This document shows, piece by piece, positions 16,325-24,594 of a DNA stretch of 64,000 nucleotides. Within the stretch, counting starts at the first letter, position 1. Each line of letters begins with the position of its first letter. The DNA comes from 40-80 sp040394775. GTDB taxonomy: Bacteria; Bacteroidota; Bacteroidia; Flavobacteriales_D; Crocinitomicaceae. The position numbers and the translations under genes were made by a program. The notes beneath the pieces are model-generated. The model worked only from the letters and a program-made list of their open reading frames with translations, had not been told where the DNA came from and made no database searches. The stretch spans positions 7,256 to 71,255 of the forward strand of contig JBEBRN010000006.1 of NCBI GenBank assembly GCA_040394775.1. The letters are read 5' to 3'.

Positions 16325-17038
16325 TTATTCAATTTCAATTGCATTTAAAACATCGAAAAATGTCCAAAATGCGGACATCAAAACAAAACCAGCATTGAAT
16401 ACTTCCCTCAAATCTTCAGGAGACTGACTAATAATAGAGGAAAGATGCTTAGTATCTTCCACATGATCTTCTTCCAATTCATCATGAGCAGTCACCCAAA
16501 CGATATCTTCTTTATCAAGTAAATCTATATTTAATTGAACATTTTCTTTTATATAATCAAATATAGGTTGTACAATAATTTCATTAGCAATTGCTACACC
16601 TATACACGTATTAAAGTTATCTGAAAAGAAAAGATTTTTATACACTTTTGTTAGTTCACTATACGCATCATTCAATTTAGCTTTATCAGACTCATTTGAG
16701 ATTTTAACAAAAGGTGAAATTGAATTTAAAAATTTAGCGATGTGAAAAATATGAAGTTTTTCAGGATTCCCTCCTCCTAGTTCATCATAGAGTTGCGGAA
16801 CTAGCGCACATCTAATTTCAAAATTGTTTGTCATTGAGATAGTTCGGGCTAAAAACCCAGTGATATCCAATTCTCTACCGTTTTCTAATATGAGATTGAC
16901 GTATGCAATATTAAATCTTTTATCGTCGCTAAAAAAAGGATGAGAATCAATTTCATTTTGTAAAAAGTAATCAACTATTTCAGTTCCATTTTTTACTTCA
17001 TTTATTGGATCGAAAGGTATTTGAGTGACATTTTTCAT
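16325..17038 (-). CDS. Haem-oxygenase-like diiron protein (iron-containing redox enzyme family)
   Basis: 237 residues resembling the Haem_oxygenas_2 / PqqC-TenA-like fold. Candidate iron ligands are visible: Glu86 in YDELGGGN, His96 or His99 in EKLHIFH, Glu153 in ANEIIV, and His185, Glu189 and His192 in AHDELEEDH. Known members of this superfamily (UndA, BesC, SznF) use two irons and O2 for decarboxylation, C-C cleavage or N-oxygenation, often on fatty or amino acids. It overlaps the UbiA gene by 4 bp (ATGA) and precedes the ligase by 2 bp. The reaction here is unknown; oxidation of the acyl chain or prenyl group handled by the neighbours is the simplest reading. Confidence 0.75.
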   Translation of the reverse strand: MKNVTQIPFDPINEVKNGTEIVDYFLQNEIDSHPFFSDDKRFNIAYVNLILENGRELDITGFLARTISMTNNFEIRCALVPQLYDELGGGNPEKLHIFHIAKFLNSISPFVKISNESDKAKLNDAYSELTKVYKNLFFSDNFNTCIGVAIANEIIVQPIFDYIKENVQLNIDLLDKEDIVWVTAHDELEEDHVEDTKHLSSIISQSPEDLREVFNAGFVLMSAFWTFFDVLNAIEIE

Positions 17039-17946
17039 AATATGAATTTGATGTAAATGGTAGTCAATAGAATATAAACTCTACCAAAGTTAAAAATTAA
17101 ATCAGGAACTTTGTACGTTTGAGATTTCAAATAGAGCCTTTTATAAGATACAACGGATAAAAACAATAAAATAAGTATAGCAACTGGTAAAAATGAAATT
17201 GATATTATTGAAGTGTCCATTCCACGAAAAAGCATTCCTAGAATAATTAATAAGCTCAATAATGCCATTGCAATTGAAACAAAAGTTGTTTTTTCTCTTC
17301 CTAATTTAGCTGCAAGAGTATTTAGTCTTTGACTTTTTTCCGCTTTTTGATCAATCGAACTTTCAAATAAAAAGAGTGCGTATTCTGATAATGAAATTCC
17401 AATAAAAACTGGTAACCATTGATAAAAATCACTGAAAGAGCCATTTATAAAAAAACCTGCTGCCCATAAGGATATATATCCAACCATTAATATTATAAAA
17501 TGGCCTAACCAATGAACCTTAAGTCGCTTATTTTGTGGAGTCGATGACAAGAAATTATATGAATACAATATGGCAACCACTGTAAATATTAATATCATCA
17601 GACCTGAAATGAAATAAGCACTTATTAAAAAGAGAAAAACGATTAAAAGTGTTATTAATATTTCAATAAACAACGCAGATTTCATTACTCGTTTATTGGA
17701 TGACAACATTTTATATAAATGAGGTTTTTCAATTAAGTCTAATTCCCTATCTGTAATAATGTTTAAGTGGGTCATAAAAGCGGAAGAAAAGGCAATACCA
17801 ATAATACCAATTAATAAATAGAAGGCATTCCCGCCGCCGCCTATTACTGAGCCACTTAAGAAAATAAAAAGTAAAGGCAAGTTTTTCCACAATCTTGCTG
17901 CTGAAATAACATTTAGAATATCAGGAAAGATTTTCATCTTATACAT
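17035..17946 (-). CDS. UbiA-family prenyltransferase
   Basis: Integral membrane prenyltransferase of 303 residues with about eight or nine hydrophobic segments. The first Asp-rich motif is N62-I-I-T-D-R-E-L-D70, binding Mg-prenyl diphosphate. The second is in SSIDQKAEKSQRLNTLAAKLG, matching the D..sDk.ag..Tla..lG pattern. It would attach a prenyl chain to an aromatic or other acceptor, or act as a UbiA-type terpene cyclase. It begins within the stop region of the upstream gene (ATG at 17946; an alternative ATG at 17937 is 1 bp past that stop). The operon context indicates a specialised, not quinone-core, role. Confidence 0.88.
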   Translation of the reverse strand: MYKMKIFPDILNVISAARLWKNLPLLFIFLSGSVIGGGGNAFYLLIGIIGIAFSSAFMTHLNIITDRELDLIEKPHLYKMLSSNKRVMKSALFIEILITLLIVFLFLISAYFISGLMILIFTVVAILYSYNFLSSTPQNKRLKVHWLGHFIILMVGYISLWAAGFFINGSFSDFYQWLPVFIGISLSEYALFLFESSIDQKAEKSQRLNTLAAKLGREKTTFVSIAMALLSLLIILGMLFRGMDTSIISISFLPVAILILLFLSVVSYKRLYLKSQTYKVPDLIFNFGRVYILLTTIYIKFIL

Positions 17947-19654
17947 AATTCACTAAAGAATAGTTTGCTAAGTAATCTTCGATAGTTGAGCACGAATATC
18001 TTGAAGGGCTATTTATAGAAACATAATCATTTAAACCTTTATTTATATCAATTGTAACATTGTCCGTTGGAATATTTAAGCTCAAAGTAACGACAGACAA
18101 ATAAACCATTTCATGTACATCTTTGTATAAATAAATAGCCAATTCCTTATTGTTTACATCCACTTTTCTTCCTTCTTTATTCGTATCCATTATCAAACTT
18201 GAATAAAACGGAATAGGTTGACTTTCTTTGGGATTTCTATAGTTATTCAATACGTACAATTGAAGTGCGTAAATCAAACTACTTTCACATCCTAATTCCT
18301 TAAGTGCCATAATACCACATGCAGTTGAAAAAACTTTATCAAAAGTCCCCAATGAGAAGTCGCTGTTTACGGACGATAATATAGATTCTATTAATTGTTT
18401 TTTAATTTTACCTGACGGATCAGAAACGGATAATCCTTTTGCATATAACCAATCTACAAAGTAGGGATTGGTGAAGTACAAACCAGAGCGTTTTTCAATG
18501 TTTTCATTTACATAATCTACTAATTCATCTTCTACTTCTAAATTATGGCGTTTCATAAGACTTAAAATGAGAGCCGAAATACTAATATCAGGTTGACACC
18601 AATGATCTTTTTCAGGTACATATTGCATATCTCCTTTTTTAGGTAAAATAGCATCTGTTTGAGGAAGATATGCTTTTGTTTCCTCATCTTGAAACTTCTT
18701 TAAAATAGATGTCGCTTCTTCATCATATAAGTTCATGATTACTAGAGCAGAATCTATTGAAGTTTCTAGATCATCTTTTTCAAATGTCCACAATCCTCTT
18801 AATTTATCGCCCTCTAATGACTTTCTATATTCGTTGACAATAGTATCATCCTTCAGACATTGAGACAATGCTCCGTATAGGAATCCCTTTGGAACCACAT
18901 CTCCCATTTGAAAAGAAGGTTCTCCAAATGGCTGTAAAACTTCCATCTTCAGTTGTGACGCCATAGATTTTATCGCCAAATCTTTTAATCTATCGGCAAG
19001 CTGAATTCTCTCAAATTGAATTCTTTTCTTTCCTGCTTGCAGTATTCCTTCCGCTAATACTGAATTGATATTTCCGTGTAAGAAGAAAAATAGATTACAA
19101 TTATCCGTTCTTGAAAAATCAGCTAAAATACCTGAAGAAATATGTTTTGAAAGTGTATTTTCATAGGTAGTCAGGAATTCTCCATTTATATACTCTCCAG
19201 ACACATACCTAATACCTACTGCTTGGAGAAAATCATAATATTTCTCGTTAGGAGCTTTTGTAAAAACACTTTTTGCAATAGCTACTCTTTCTTTAAATTG
19301 GATATACAAAACTACTTTCCCGTATTCAGGATAATCACCTGTCGCAAAACTATCCGCTAAATCCAAATCAAATAATACTAATTTACTTGCATATACATCA
19401 TATAATCCACCTTTATTAAATATGTGATCTTCAAGTGTCTCGCCATCTGTAAACAGATTTTTTTCATGATTGTATAAGAATCTTCCATTACTCGTTAAAA
19501 TGACAAAATCATAATTATCCACGTCAGTATCTATATTTAAAAAATACATATCGATAATTGTCTGTTTGTCAGCAAATCTTTTAATTGAACAAATCCGAAA
19601 CATAACCATCCATTCTAAATCGGAAGGCAATTGATGTACTATTTTTTCAACCAT
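17939..19654 (-). CDS. Terpene-cyclase-like alpha-alpha toroid protein, no DxDD
   Basis: 571 residues from the preferred ATG at 19654; an ATG at 19720 is upstream of the best promoter box. The C-terminal two thirds look like the alpha-alpha toroid of squalene/oxidosqualene cyclases and protein prenyltransferases: RGLWTFEKDDLETSIDSALVIM, HWCQPDISISALILSLM, GLYFTNPYFVDWLYAKGL and TFDKVFSTACGIMAL are successive helix-pair repeats. The class II catalytic DxDDTA position reads TSIDSA, so the general acid is missing. The N-terminal 200 residues are not recognised. It is first in the six-gene operon. It may cyclise or only bind a prenyl chain supplied with UbiA; function is uncertain. Confidence 0.55.
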   Translation of the reverse strand: MVEKIVHQLPSDLEWMVMFRICSIKRFADKQTIIDMYFLNIDTDVDNYDFVILTSNGRFLYNHEKNLFTDGETLEDHIFNKGGLYDVYASKLVLFDLDLADSFATGDYPEYGKVVLYIQFKERVAIAKSVFTKAPNEKYYDFLQAVGIRYVSGEYINGEFLTTYENTLSKHISSGILADFSRTDNCNLFFFLHGNINSVLAEGILQAGKKRIQFERIQLADRLKDLAIKSMASQLKMEVLQPFGEPSFQMGDVVPKGFLYGALSQCLKDDTIVNEYRKSLEGDKLRGLWTFEKDDLETSIDSALVIMNLYDEEATSILKKFQDEETKAYLPQTDAILPKKGDMQYVPEKDHWCQPDISISALILSLMKRHNLEVEDELVDYVNENIEKRSGLYFTNPYFVDWLYAKGLSVSDPSGKIKKQLIESILSSVNSDFSLGTFDKVFSTACGIMALKELGCESSLIYALQLYVLNNYRNPKESQPIPFYSSLIMDTNKEGRKVDVNNKELAIYLYKDVHEMVYLSVVTLSLNIPTDNVTIDINKGLNDYVSINSPSRYSCSTIEDYLANYSLVNYV

Positions 19655-19680
19655 ATTGTTTTTTTGTTTAGAAAGACTAA

Positions 19681-19688
19681 CAAAACTA
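19681..19688 (-). promoter_or_regulatory. -7 promoter box (TAGTTTTG) for the six-gene minus-strand operon
   Basis: On the minus strand this reads TAGTTTTG, an exact TAnnTTTG match, 27 bp before the ATG at 19654. Because it lies downstream of the longer alternative start at 19720, it supports the shorter protein. It forms a divergent promoter pair with the box at 19773-19780. Confidence 0.4.
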
Positions 19689-19772
19689 ATAATAATTTTG
19701 TGTAAGTAATAACTATACAAGAACCTAATGAGTATTTTATGAAGTAAGATAAACGATATCTGAATATTTAAT

Positions 19773-19780
19773 TAACTTTG
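19773..19780 (+). promoter_or_regulatory. -7 promoter box (TAACTTTG) for the TauD-like gene
   Basis: Exact TAnnTTTG match 22 bp upstream of the ATG at 19802. It faces away from the box at 19681-19688, making a short divergent control region for the oxygenase and the six-gene operon. Confidence 0.45.
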
Positions 19781-19801
19781 GTTGCACATTAGACTAGAAT
19801 T

Positions 19802-20590
19802 ATGGAATTTATTAAAGAAGTAGATTATAGCCCAGAAATAGCCAATAATATTAATTCATTAATTGGTGAATCTAAGGTCATCGTAATAAGAAATGTTTCA
19901 GATGATATCGACTTGAATAAATACTACACGGATTTAGGTCATCAATTAGGTTTTTTATTAAAAAAAGATGTCGATCCTATAAATAGAAAAATAATACATG
20001 ATTCTTGGACAACAATAAGATTTGACGAAAGATATATTGAACAAACATATAAGCATAGTAATAAACATCAACCTTTACATACCGACTATTGCAATGCTAG
20101 TATTGACTTATCATTAGTACTACTAATTTGTCAAGAGGCTGCTCCTGTAGGAGGAGCTACTTTTTTCATAGATGGAGATCAGTTAGTTTCAATTATTAAA
20201 GAATATAATCCTGAATTATATCAATTGTTGTGCTCACAGGAAGTTATTTTTGGATTTTCCTCTCCTATTTTTAGAAATACAGCTAAAATAATTGACTATG
20301 ATTCTAATGATGAATTACTTCTCAATTGGAATTATGCAGTTGTCTCACCCGATAACAGTGAAAACGTGTTGAAAATGTGTACTATATTTCATGAATTTCT
20401 CGAAGAACACATCGTAAATGGAGGGTTAACAACTAAAGTTTATCTAAAGAAAAATGAAGGTGTTATATTTAGAGACAAAAAAGTACTTCATGGTCGAGAT
20501 GCATTCCTAGGAAATCGTTTTTTATTAAAGGGTGCCATTGCAACGAGCAATATCGAATATGTGAAAAAAGTAATGTCACAGATACGCTAG
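19802..20590 (+). CDS. TauD/TfdA-family 2-oxoglutarate dioxygenase
   Basis: 262-residue Fe(II)/2-oxoglutarate dioxygenase with a complete facial triad. HTD (His93, Asp95) lies in QPLHTDYCN, and the distal His230 is in KVLHGRDAF. The 2OG-binding Arg239 lies in GNRFLL. Members hydroxylate, desaturate or cyclise small molecules. It is divergent from the six-gene operon across a 147-bp shared control region, which suggests joint regulation, and is followed by a glycosyltransferase 13 bp later. In contrast to the HxG protein at 11649, nothing in its active site is unusual. Confidence 0.85.
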   Translation: MEFIKEVDYSPEIANNINSLIGESKVIVIRNVSDDIDLNKYYTDLGHQLGFLLKKDVDPINRKIIHDSWTTIRFDERYIEQTYKHSNKHQPLHTDYCNASIDLSLVLLICQEAAPVGGATFFIDGDQLVSIIKEYNPELYQLLCSQEVIFGFSSPIFRNTAKIIDYDSNDELLLNWNYAVVSPDNSENVLKMCTIFHEFLEEHIVNGGLTTKVYLKKNEGVIFRDKKVLHGRDAFLGNRFLLKGAIATSNIEYVKKVMSQIR

Positions 20591-20603
20591 TATATAAATA
20601 ATT

Positions 20604-21527
20604 ATGACTCTTGTTAGTATTGTAATCTTAGCATATAATCATCAGAATTATATTGAACAAGCTGTAACTAGTGTAACAAATCAAATTATAGATTTCCCTT
20701 ATGAGATTTTAATTTGCTATACGAAATCTAATGATCACACTGAAGAAAGCATCCAATCATTATCTAAAAAACATTCAGCAATTAAACTTATTTATTTAGA
20801 TTCAAGTAAATCTTTTGCCGAAAACACTTTAGAAATGACTAAATGTACTAAAGGAAAATATTTCATCATAATGGATGGTGATGATTATTGGGTTGATAAT
20901 TATAAACTTCAAAAACAAGTTGATTTTTTAGAACAAAACACAGAATACAATGGTGTTTTTCATGATGTGTCAATTATCAATCAAGCTGATGATAAGAATA
21001 AAAATGAACAATTGAATTACTATTCTCAGTTTAAATCATATTCACAATTTAATACCTATAAAAGTGATTATTATCCTTGGGACGCTGTTAATCGAATAGT
21101 CATTCCTCCTGGAAGTTTACTTTTCAGAACAAATAAGTTGATAGAGAACTTAGATAATTTAACATTAATAAACTTTAGTGGTGGATGGATGATAACGCTC
21201 TATATATTGAAAAATTCTAAGTTCAAATATATAAATGAACAATGGTCAGTTTACAGAAATCATACGAAAGGAATTACGAAACGAAAATCGCATGACTTAT
21301 TTATACTTTCGAATATTCACGTTTTAAAAATACTTTTAAAAGATGACTATTATATTGGAATAAAATGGGATATTCATAAATCAATATCACAGGAATATCA
21401 CTATTTAATCACCTCAAATAGTGTGCAATCCAAGAAGAAAAAGATGAAATATCTGTTGTTGTCCAACTATTATTATTTAAAATTTGTTTTTGCACAACTT
21501 AAAAGAATAAGGAATGGTGATACCTAA
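20604..21527 (+). CDS. Family 2 glycosyltransferase-like protein with altered nucleotide motif
   Basis: 307-residue GT2-fold protein, paralogous to the one at 23671 (shared FHD, YRNHTKGI/YRNHSRGI, INE.WS.YRNH and GDDYW motifs). The metal-binding IMDGDDYW is kept. The nucleotide-binding DDGSSD of the paralogue reads CYTKSNDHT here, so the acidic residues that contact the nucleotide are lost or shifted. It may be inactive, use another donor, or be a partner of the paralogue. There are no membrane segments. It lies between the TauD gene and the second ABC ATPase. Confidence 0.75.
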   Translation: MTLVSIVILAYNHQNYIEQAVTSVTNQIIDFPYEILICYTKSNDHTEESIQSLSKKHSAIKLIYLDSSKSFAENTLEMTKCTKGKYFIIMDGDDYWVDNYKLQKQVDFLEQNTEYNGVFHDVSIINQADDKNKNEQLNYYSQFKSYSQFNTYKSDYYPWDAVNRIVIPPGSLLFRTNKLIENLDNLTLINFSGGWMITLYILKNSKFKYINEQWSVYRNHTKGITKRKSHDLFILSNIHVLKILLKDDYYIGIKWDIHKSISQEYHYLITSNSVQSKKKKMKYLLLSNYYYLKFVFAQLKRIRNGDT

Positions 21528-21622
21528 ATCCTTTATCAGAATATAATTGTGTCATTTAATAAATTGAAATGTCGAAATTTTAATAGAATATTTCTTTTGA
21601 CTTCTAACTCTACAACACGTCG

Positions 21623-21649
21623 TTTGAAACAGAAAAATTAGTAATTTCG
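21623..21649 (+). promoter_or_regulatory. Promoter-like TTTG / TAATTTCG upstream of ABC ATPase 2
   Basis: TTTG at 21623-21626, 15 bp, TAATTTCG at 21642-21649, 46 bp from TTTG to the GTG start. It is the same layout and many of the same bases as at 9571-9597, so the two ATPase genes were duplicated with their control region. Confidence 0.4.
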
Positions 21650-21668
21650 AACTCAAACACATTACTGC

Positions 21669-22832
21669 GTGAAATCTGATAGCGCCATCAAGGTCGAAAA
21701 TTTATCCAAAGTTTATCATCTCCGTCAATCTATGAAAGATAAAGATGGTAAAAGTACCAATGAGCATTGGGCTTTAAGAAATGTTTCGTTTGAAATCAAA
21801 AAAGGTGAGAGTGTTGGAATTATAGGTCCCAATGGAAGTGGAAAAAGCACCTTGCTGAAAATTCTAGCAGGAGTGACCAAACCGACTTCAGGAAAAGTCA
21901 AGGTTCGGGGCAGAGTAGCGAGTATCTTAGACATTGGTGCTGGCTTTCATCCAGAATTGAGTGGAAAAGAAAATGTATTTCTAAATGGACAAATTCACGG
22001 TTTTACAAAGAACGAAATAGAAGATAAATTTGAAGAAATAGTCACATTTTCAGAAATTGAAGAGTTTATTAATGAACCAGTTAAAAATTACTCCAGTGGT
22101 ATGTATCTGCGCTTAGCATTTAGCATTATGGCACATTTAGACTTTGATGTATATCTGTTCGATGAGGTCTTAGGAGTTGGAGATGCAGTATTTAGAGAGA
22201 AAAGTCAAAAAAAAATAAAACAATTAACAAATGAACAAGATAAAACAGTTCTTCTAATTTCTCACAGTATCAATGAATTAGCAACAACTTGTAATTGGGT
22301 TTTTACTGCTAGTAATGGTTGTTTTTCAAATTTAAAAACCTTAAATGAAAGTTTACTCACATATGGATTAAATGACTTCTTAAATAAAGAAATTCCAGAT
22401 TTTATTGAGTATCTGAAAATACACACGAAAAACAAAGAGGGTCAAATTCAGACTTTGTTTTTTAATAACGAACCAATTACTGTTGAAATTAAAAACGTTT
22501 TCAAAACGCAAGAAAATGTATCGAATATTGGTATTGTTCTCACTGATCTATTAGGGAATTTGATTTTCAACATCAGTCCAATGCTAAGCTTAGAAGGAAT
22601 AATTGAAATTGATTTTCTTAAAAACAACACCTTTATATTTGAAATTCCATCTCTATATTTTAATGCTGGAAAATTTTTCATTGGCATTGCCTATTTTAAA
22701 GAAGATAAAATTATTACAGAAATCGACCGTGTTTTTTCATTTACTATTCAAATGAATCCACTATTTATAAATAAATATAGACTAGGCGAAAACGGACCGC
22801 TAAAACCTATTCAAAATTGGATAATAAAATAG
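21669..22832 (+). CDS. Wzt-like ABC transporter ATP-binding protein (copy 2)
   Basis: 387 residues, very close to the copy at 9617 over the first 175: Walker A GPNGSGKST, signature YSSGMYLR, Walker B VYLFDEVLGVGD. The C-terminal domain (from about 235) is a different beta-rich Wzt-type domain ending RLGENGPLKPIQNWI, a tail typical of polysaccharide-exporting ATPases. It starts with GTG, as in the paralogue. No Wzm/TagG permease is in the window, so the two ATPases may share one encoded elsewhere. A 211-bp A+T-rich gap without a gene follows. Confidence 0.9.
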   Translation: MKSDSAIKVENLSKVYHLRQSMKDKDGKSTNEHWALRNVSFEIKKGESVGIIGPNGSGKSTLLKILAGVTKPTSGKVKVRGRVASILDIGAGFHPELSGKENVFLNGQIHGFTKNEIEDKFEEIVTFSEIEEFINEPVKNYSSGMYLRLAFSIMAHLDFDVYLFDEVLGVGDAVFREKSQKKIKQLTNEQDKTVLLISHSINELATTCNWVFTASNGCFSNLKTLNESLLTYGLNDFLNKEIPDFIEYLKIHTKNKEGQIQTLFFNNEPITVEIKNVFKTQENVSNIGIVLTDLLGNLIFNISPMLSLEGIIEIDFLKNNTFIFEIPSLYFNAGKFFIGIAYFKEDKIITEIDRVFSFTIQMNPLFINKYRLGENGPLKPIQNWIIK

Positions 22833-23043
22833 TAATCTCTTAAAGATAATCATCTGATAAATCTTATTTTAATACAATATTATCTTAATTTATTAAACTA
22901 TTCCATTATATATTAAACCACTAAAGTTGGCATAACACTATATCTATCAAACATATACTCTATAGGTTTATTTAAAATCAATTCAAATTTATTCAATATG
23001 CAAAAATATAACCTATCTTTACTATGAATTTTAATTATTTATT

Positions 23044-23652
23044 ATGAAAATATTACTCGTAGGAAAATCAGGATTAGCAAAAGACTTAATTGATATTTTT
23101 CGATATGAAAATTATATTAGAGAAGTTACTATTTTCGATAATATAATAGAAGAAAACAGTGATTTATTCTTCGATCGTTATAAAGTCATATCGAATATAG
23201 AAGAATTAAAAAACTACGCAAATAATTCCTCTTTCTATTTCATTACTGCAGTAGGCTCTCCTAAAAAAAGAAAAGAAATATCAGAACAATTGGAATCTTT
23301 AGGAGGTGTTAATTTCTCCTATTTTTGTTCACAATCATTGATTAGTCAATTTTCTGATATTTCAGAAAGAGGCGTGATTATACAAATGAGTTGTCAAATT
23401 TCAAGTAGTGTAATCATTGAAGATGGTGTGTTTTTAAATGTACGGTGTATGGTTGGACATGATTGTCATATTGGAAAATACACCACATTATCTCCAGACG
23501 TTAAATTATTAGGAAATGTTAAAGTAGGTGAAAACTGTGTTTTAGCAACAGGAGTGACAGTAATGCCAAATGTTAAGATTGGTAACAATGTGAAAATAGG
23601 TATGAATAAACTCGTAACTGAAGATGTATTGGACGATACTATGCTTTTTTAG
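23044..23652 (+). CDS. PglD/NeuD-like sugar O/N-acyltransferase
   Basis: 202-residue enzyme with an N-terminal Rossmann-like subdomain (LLVGKSGLAKDLIDIF) and a C-terminal left-handed beta-helix of hexapeptide repeats (VIIEDGVFLN, CHIGKYTTLS, VKVGENCVLATG, VKIGNNVKIG). GHDCHIG holds the catalytic-type His. This is the PglD/NeuD/PerB architecture, which acetylates amino sugars of surface glycans using acetyl-CoA. It lies between ABC ATPase 2 and a glycosyltransferase. The sugar substrate is not predictable. Confidence 0.88.
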   Translation: MKILLVGKSGLAKDLIDIFRYENYIREVTIFDNIIEENSDLFFDRYKVISNIEELKNYANNSSFYFITAVGSPKKRKEISEQLESLGGVNFSYFCSQSLISQFSDISERGVIIQMSCQISSSVIIEDGVFLNVRCMVGHDCHIGKYTTLSPDVKLLGNVKVGENCVLATGVTVMPNVKIGNNVKIGMNKLVTEDVLDDTMLF

Positions 23653-23670
23653 AAGAGTAAAAAGTTGAGT

Positions 23671-24594
23671 ATGAAGATGAAATCTTTAGAAATAAAAGTT
23701 AGTGTTTTGGTTTTTACGTATAATCAAGAAGATTTCATCGCTGATGCTCTCAATAGTATCTTGAATCAAAAGGTGAATTTTCAATATGAAATTATTATTG
23801 CGGATGATGGATCTTCAGATACAACAATGGATATTGTACGAGATTTTGATCAAAGATTTCCAGGTAAAATTATTCAATTAGAGTCTAAAAAAAATGGTGT
23901 CTTAAATAATGTTATTAGAGTTTCATCAGTTATTAGAGGAGAATATATTGCCCTTATAGATGGTGATGATTATTGGATAAATGAAAATAAACTACAAATA
24001 CAGACCGATCTCTTAGATGACAAATCAGAATATAGTGCGGTCTTTCATGATGCGGAGATTCAGCATATTGGAGAAGCTGAAAAACTTTTATTTCATTCAA
24101 AAAAGGCGTATTCACAAGTATATAATTACCAACTCGAATTATTTCCTGCTGACATAATTAATAGAACAATACTTCCAACCGCATCAACGCTATTTAGAAA
24201 AAACGCCTTAATGCATTCAGACATTCAACTTATTAAAGATCCATTTTCGATTGATTGGAAATTGTTTTGCCTAATTATTAAAAATTCTAAGTTTTATTAT
24301 ATAAATGAAATTTGGAGTATCTACAGAAATCACAGCAGAGGAATATCTAAGAATAGAAATGAAGATTTTCATTTTTCACACATCCGCTTTCTAAAAAGTC
24401 TTCTAAATGATTCATTTTACAAAAATTACAAATATGATTTATTCAAAGCAATTTCACATGAATATTCGATCATTTTAAATTCAAACAAGAACCACTATAC
24501 TAAGAAAATATTTTGGCTATATTTAATCGCTGAACTCAATAAAATTCGATTCTACAATAAAAAACTACATGAAATCAACAAAAACAATCTTTAA
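23671..24594 (+). CDS. Family 2 glycosyltransferase
   Basis: 307 residues, with the ATG at 23671 preferred over a TTG two codons earlier. Intact GT-A motifs: VFTYNQEDFI, the nucleotide site IADDGSSDTT and the metal site LIDGDDYW. The C-terminal YRNHSRGIS block is shared with the divergent paralogue at 20604. It is cytoplasmic, probably extending a lipid-linked glycan. The gene overlaps the following radical SAM gene by 26 bp. Confidence 0.88.
   Translation: MKMKSLEIKVSVLVFTYNQEDFIADALNSILNQKVNFQYEIIIADDGSSDTTMDIVRDFDQRFPGKIIQLESKKNGVLNNVIRVSSVIRGEYIALIDGDDYWINENKLQIQTDLLDDKSEYSAVFHDAEIQHIGEAEKLLFHSKKAYSQVYNYQLELFPADIINRTILPTASTLFRKNALMHSDIQLIKDPFSIDWKLFCLIIKNSKFYYINEIWSIYRNHSRGISKNRNEDFHFSHIRFLKSLLNDSFYKNYKYDLFKAISHEYSIILNSNKNHYTKKIFWLYLIAELNKIRFYNKKLHEINKNNL

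Noticed and set aside
13798..19720. Assigning the operon to flexirubin or aryl-polyene biosynthesis
   Set aside because: No ketosynthase, dehydratase or ammonia-lyase genes, which those clusters require, are present.
20604..21527. Calling the altered GT2 a pseudogene
   Set aside because: The frame is intact over its full 307 codons and most family motifs are kept; loss of one motif is not enough.
22833..23043. Possible RNA gene or att site in the 211-bp gap after ABC ATPase 2
   Set aside because: Only A+T-rich sequence with no tRNA-like, hairpin or repeat structure that I could support.
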